NCBI GenBank assembly: GCA_000715635.1
Contig: KL569140.1
Location: 19,813-27,966 of the forward strand
Source of the DNA: Streptomyces violaceus
Lineage (GTDB): Bacteria > Actinomycetota > Actinomycetes > Streptomycetales > Streptomycetaceae
Length of the DNA stretch: 8,154 nt
Direction: 5' to 3'
Part shown: piece by piece, positions 6,203 through 8,154 of the stretch
Layout of the letters: each line of letters starts with the position of its first letter
How positions within the stretch are numbered: position 1 is the first letter of the stretch
Program-made: the position numbers and the translations under genes
Notes under the pieces: generated by a model
The model's input: only the letters and a program-made list of their open reading frames with translations
Databases searched by the model: none
Told to the model about the DNA's origin: nothing

Positions 6203-7246
6203 TCAGCCGACCGGCACCCCGGCCTCCAGGTAGAACGCCGCTCCGCGTTCGCGCGCCCTCAGTGCCCAGCGCAGCCGCTCGTAGCGCACCGGTGGCAGCA
6301 GATCGGCCGCCTCCTCCTCGGTGACGAACCGCCAGTCGCGCAGCTCCGGCCCGGGCAGCACCAGCCGGCCCGCCTCCGCGGAGTGAAGGAGACCGCCGTC
6401 GAAGAGGAGCCTCAGACCGCCGTACCCGGGGGGCGCGGGACGCTCCCAGTCGACGACGAGCAGGCTCGGTACCTCGTCGAGGCGTATGCCGGTCTCCTCG
6501 GCGACCTCCCGCACACCGGCGCGCGCGGGCGCCTCACCGGGCTCGACGACCCCGCCGGGGAACTCCCAGCCGGCCTTGTAGGTGGGGTCGACGAGCAGCA
6601 CCCGGTCCTGCTCGTCGAAGAGGAGCACACCGGCGGCGAGCGTCTCGGCGGTGGGCTCGGGCGTCTGCACGATGTCGCAAACGGGCACGGAGCCGTTGTG
6701 CACGGCCTCGGCTATGCGCGCGGCGGTCTCGTACGGCGTGAGGTCACTGGTGTCGACCGGGTGCGCGTCCGCGGTGAGCCAGGAGGCGAGCGCGGCCCGG
6801 TACGGCTCGATGTGGTCGGAGGACCACTGGCGTATTCGTATCTCGCCGTCGGGGAGATCCCGCGGAACCTCGCGGCCCGCTATGCGCTCCCGCAGTATCG
6901 TTTCGGCCGGAGCGAGCAGGACGTGGCTGACCGGAATCCTGCGCGCGGCCAGGCCGCCGAAGATCTCGTCCCGGTACTCCTGCCGCAGCAGCGTCATCGG
7001 GACGACCAGGGTTCCGCCGAGCTCGGCGAGCATCGCGGCCGCCGTGTCGATCACGAGCCGTCGCCAGATCGGCAGGTCCTGGAAATCGCCGACCTCGGCG
7101 AGGCGCTTGGGCGGCAGCAGATACCGGAGCGCTCCGCCGATGACCTCGGGGTCGAAGAGCGTGCTGTTCGGGATCAGTTCGATCAGTTCCTGTGCGGTGG
7201 TGGTCTTCCCCGCACCGAACGCGCCGTTGATCCAGACGACGGTCAC
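6203..7246 (-). CDS. TmrB-like P-loop domain fused to a Nudix hydrolase domain
   Basis: A 347-residue cytoplasmic protein with two domains. Residues 1-195 form a small P-loop domain opening WINGAFGAGKTT, with Walker A at 8-15. The further matches FDPEVIGGALR, DFQDLPIWR and VVPMTLLRQEY resemble, from memory, the Bacillus subtilis tunicamycin-resistance protein TmrB. Residues about 200-347 form a Nudix domain. Its box at 232-254 fits GX5EX7REUXEEXGU completely, with Glu238, Arg246, Glu247, Glu250 and Glu251, so metal-dependent cleavage of a nucleoside diphosphate compound is expected. The natural substrate cannot be told. The GTG at 7246 is chosen because GAGGGGG lies four bases upstream and the conserved domain begins at once; the frame extends 35 codons further with non-conserved sequence. 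A hairpin terminator upstream separates it from the secreted-protein gene, so it probably has its own promoter. None is obvious. Confidence 0.88.
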   Translation of the reverse strand: MTVVWINGAFGAGKTTTAQELIELIPNSTLFDPEVIGGALRYLLPPKRLAEVGDFQDLPIWRRLVIDTAAAMLAELGGTLVVPMTLLRQEYRDEIFGGLAARRIPVSHVLLAPAETILRERIAGREVPRDLPDGEIRIRQWSSDHIEPYRAALASWLTADAHPVDTSDLTPYETAARIAEAVHNGSVPVCDIVQTPEPTAETLAAGVLLFDEQDRVLLVDPTYKAGWEFPGGVVEPGEAPARAGVREVAEETGIRLDEVPSLLVVDWERPAPPGYGGLRLLFDGGLLHSAEAGRLVLPGPELRDWRFVTEEEAADLLPPVRYERLRWALRARERGAAFYLEAGVPVG

Positions 7247-7250
7247 AGGT

Positions 7251-7257
7251 CCCCCTC
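7251..7257 (-). promoter_or_regulatory. Ribosome binding site deciding the GTG start of the TmrB-Nudix gene
   Basis: GAGGGGG on the minus strand, within AAGAGGGGG, lies four bases before the GTG at 7246. It supports that start over the longer open frame reaching 7351, which would run into the terminator hairpin. Confidence 0.65.
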
Positions 7258-7329
7258 TTCTGTTGGCCCCCTGAGGCTTGCCCGCTCCACCCTGCCACGG
7301 AAACCAGCCCCAGTTGAGGGCGCATGACG

Positions 7330-7371
7330 ACGGCGCCGACGCCCCCCTCACGCGGGGAGCGCCGGCGCCGT
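7330..7371 (-). terminator. Rho-independent-type hairpin closing the secreted-protein transcript
   Basis: Bases 7330-7347 pair with 7354-7371 around a six-base loop. In minus-strand RNA all 18 pairs form, two of them G-U wobbles (7339/7362 and 7343/7358). In plus-strand RNA the same positions are A-C mismatches, so the structure favours minus-strand transcription. It lies 22 bases after the stop of the small secreted-protein gene. No U-tract follows, as is usual in Streptomyces. Confidence 0.75.
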
Positions 7372-7393
7372 GAGCGGAGGCCGGAGCGGCTCG

Positions 7394-7624
7394 TCAGCCC
7401 TTCTTCTTCTGGAAACCCTTCTTCTGGGCACCCTTCTTCTTCTGGACGCCGTCCTTCCCTGCCACCGACAGGCCGTCCTTGCCGACGGCCTGGTTGAGCG
7501 TGTTGAGAGTCTCGTCCACGTTGATCCCGGGGAGCTTCTCTCCGACAGCGTGCGACGGGGTGACCGCCGCGACGACGAAGCCGGTGGCCAGGGAGGCGAT
7601 GGCGAGCATGCTGCGCTTCTTCAT
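7394..7624 (-). CDS. Small secreted cationic protein with lysine-rich QKK(K)G repeats
   Basis: A 76-residue protein I do not recognise. It begins MKKR, then a hydrophobic stretch (6-22) and the signal peptidase I site SHA-VG after Ala26, so it should be exported by Sec. The mature 50 residues hold a short possible amphipathic helix ([14 protein letters not shown], 34-47), a Gly/Lys linker and a tail (61-76) of three QKK(K)G units. It has eleven lysines, five acidic residues, no arginine and no cysteine. The strong positive tail suggests binding to teichoic acids, other wall polymers, membranes or nucleic acid; this is inference. The ATG at 7624 directly precedes a well-formed signal peptide, although the ribosome site is poor. 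A strong terminator lies just downstream. It lacks the chaplin domain and the cysteine pattern of known lantibiotic precursors. Confidence 0.8.
   Translation of the reverse strand: MKKRSMLAIASLATGFVVAAVTPSHAVGEKLPGINVDETLNTLNQAVGKDGLSVAGKDGVQKKKGAQKKGFQKKKG
7398..7445 (-). repeat. Three-copy CAG-(AAG)2-3-GG repeat within the secreted-protein gene
   Basis: Three units, CCAGAAGAAGAAGGG at 7445-7431 and 7412-7398 with the shorter CCAGAAGAAGGG at 7427-7416, are each separated by three bases. They encode the QKK(K)G tail in frame. Repeats of this triplet type can gain or lose units without breaking the frame, so tail length may vary between strains. Confidence 0.75.
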
Positions 7625-7690
7625 GCCCGACTCAACTGCCGGACCCGCCCCGGGGTCACGCCACTGGGCCGTTCGGGCGACACGACGGCG

Positions 7691-7915
7691 TCATTCGGGA
7701 CCGGTGTCCCAGGTCCCGGGCCCGCCGCCGCGCCATTCGATCAGCCCCGACGCCGCCGCGTACGCCTCGTCCGCGTCCTCGATCCCCGCCCGCCGCAGGA
7801 ACTCGGCGACGTCCAGCAGTCCGTACGCGATCCCCAGGAACTGGTCGTCCACACGGACCCGCCGGCCACCGTCCACGGCTGGCGGGTAGACCACGACGGG
7901 TTTCACGGACGCCAT
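7691..7915 (-). CDS. Conserved hypothetical small protein, Streptomyces type
   Basis: A 74-residue acidic soluble protein of unknown function. It has no signal peptide, membrane segment or cysteine. Its segments [34 protein letters not shown] and [12 protein letters not shown] look like a small hypothetical protein I recall as common in Streptomyces, so it is probably a real gene and not a chance frame. The layout suggests short strands followed by a helix (about 30-45). The ATG at 7915 fits that pattern; no clear ribosome site precedes it. The UvrA-like gene ends 50 bases upstream and the secreted-protein gene starts 66 bases downstream, both on the same strand, so co-transcription is possible. 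No function is suggested by the neighbours. Confidence 0.75.
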   Translation of the reverse strand: MASVKPVVVYPPAVDGGRRVRVDDQFLGIAYGLLDVAEFLRRAGIEDADEAYAAASGLIEWRGGGPGTWDTGPE

Positions 7916-7965
7916 GGCACCAGGGTGCGCGGGGACGGCGCCGGGCGCTCGCCGGGGTGGGCCGT

Positions 7966-8154
<189 letters not shown>

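Noticed and set aside
6134..7327. A 397-codon plus-strand frame opposite the TmrB-Nudix gene
   Set aside because: No recognisable domain; the opposite strand has Walker A and a complete Nudix box in one frame.
7916..7965. Possible terminator between the UvrA-like and 74-residue genes
   Set aside because: Only short GC self-complementary pieces (GCACC/GGTGC, CGGCG/CGCCG) are present; no long stem.

Overview
The window looks like Streptomyces chromosome. It is very GC-rich, G or C dominates third codon positions, GTG starts are common, the lipoprotein and Sec leaders are actinobacterial in style, and several proteins resemble those usual in streptomycetes. Every gene I can support lies on the minus strand, so the region is described here from high to low coordinates, the direction of transcription.

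Right end (8154 to about 7250). The window opens with the last 62 residues of a UvrA-like ABC ATPase. A 74-residue hypothetical protein follows, then a 76-residue secreted protein with a lysine-rich repeat tail. A strong hairpin at 7330-7371, fully paired only in minus-strand RNA, closes this group.

Middle (7246 to 6203). One gene encodes a two-domain enzyme. Its N-terminal half is a P-loop domain resembling the Bacillus tunicamycin-resistance protein TmrB, and its C-terminal half is a Nudix hydrolase with a complete Nudix box.

Regulatory gap (6202 to 5898). About 305 bases hold no gene but several inverted repeats. A possible vegetative-type promoter (TTGACC, 18 bases, GAAAGT) has its -10 inside a perfect 7+7 inverted repeat. 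A 19-base near-palindrome further upstream shares the half-site CATTGC with it.

Left (5897 to 1). A five-gene peptide/nickel/opine-type (Opp/Dpp) ABC importer operon runs permease (DppC type), solute-binding lipoprotein, permease (DppB type), ATPase (DppD type), ATPase (DppF type, cut by the window edge). The lipoprotein should capture a peptide-like ligand outside the membrane, the two permeases form the channel, and the two ATPases drive import. Placing the binding protein second, between the permeases, recalls the Streptomyces bldK oligopeptide operon. The substrate cannot be read from the sequence. A GC-rich stem-loop just after the binding-protein gene probably helps keep that gene expressed above the membrane genes.

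I see no mobile element, CRISPR array, tRNA, rRNA or phage gene. The most interesting items are the TmrB-Nudix fusion, the cationic secreted mini-protein and the palindromes before the transporter operon.
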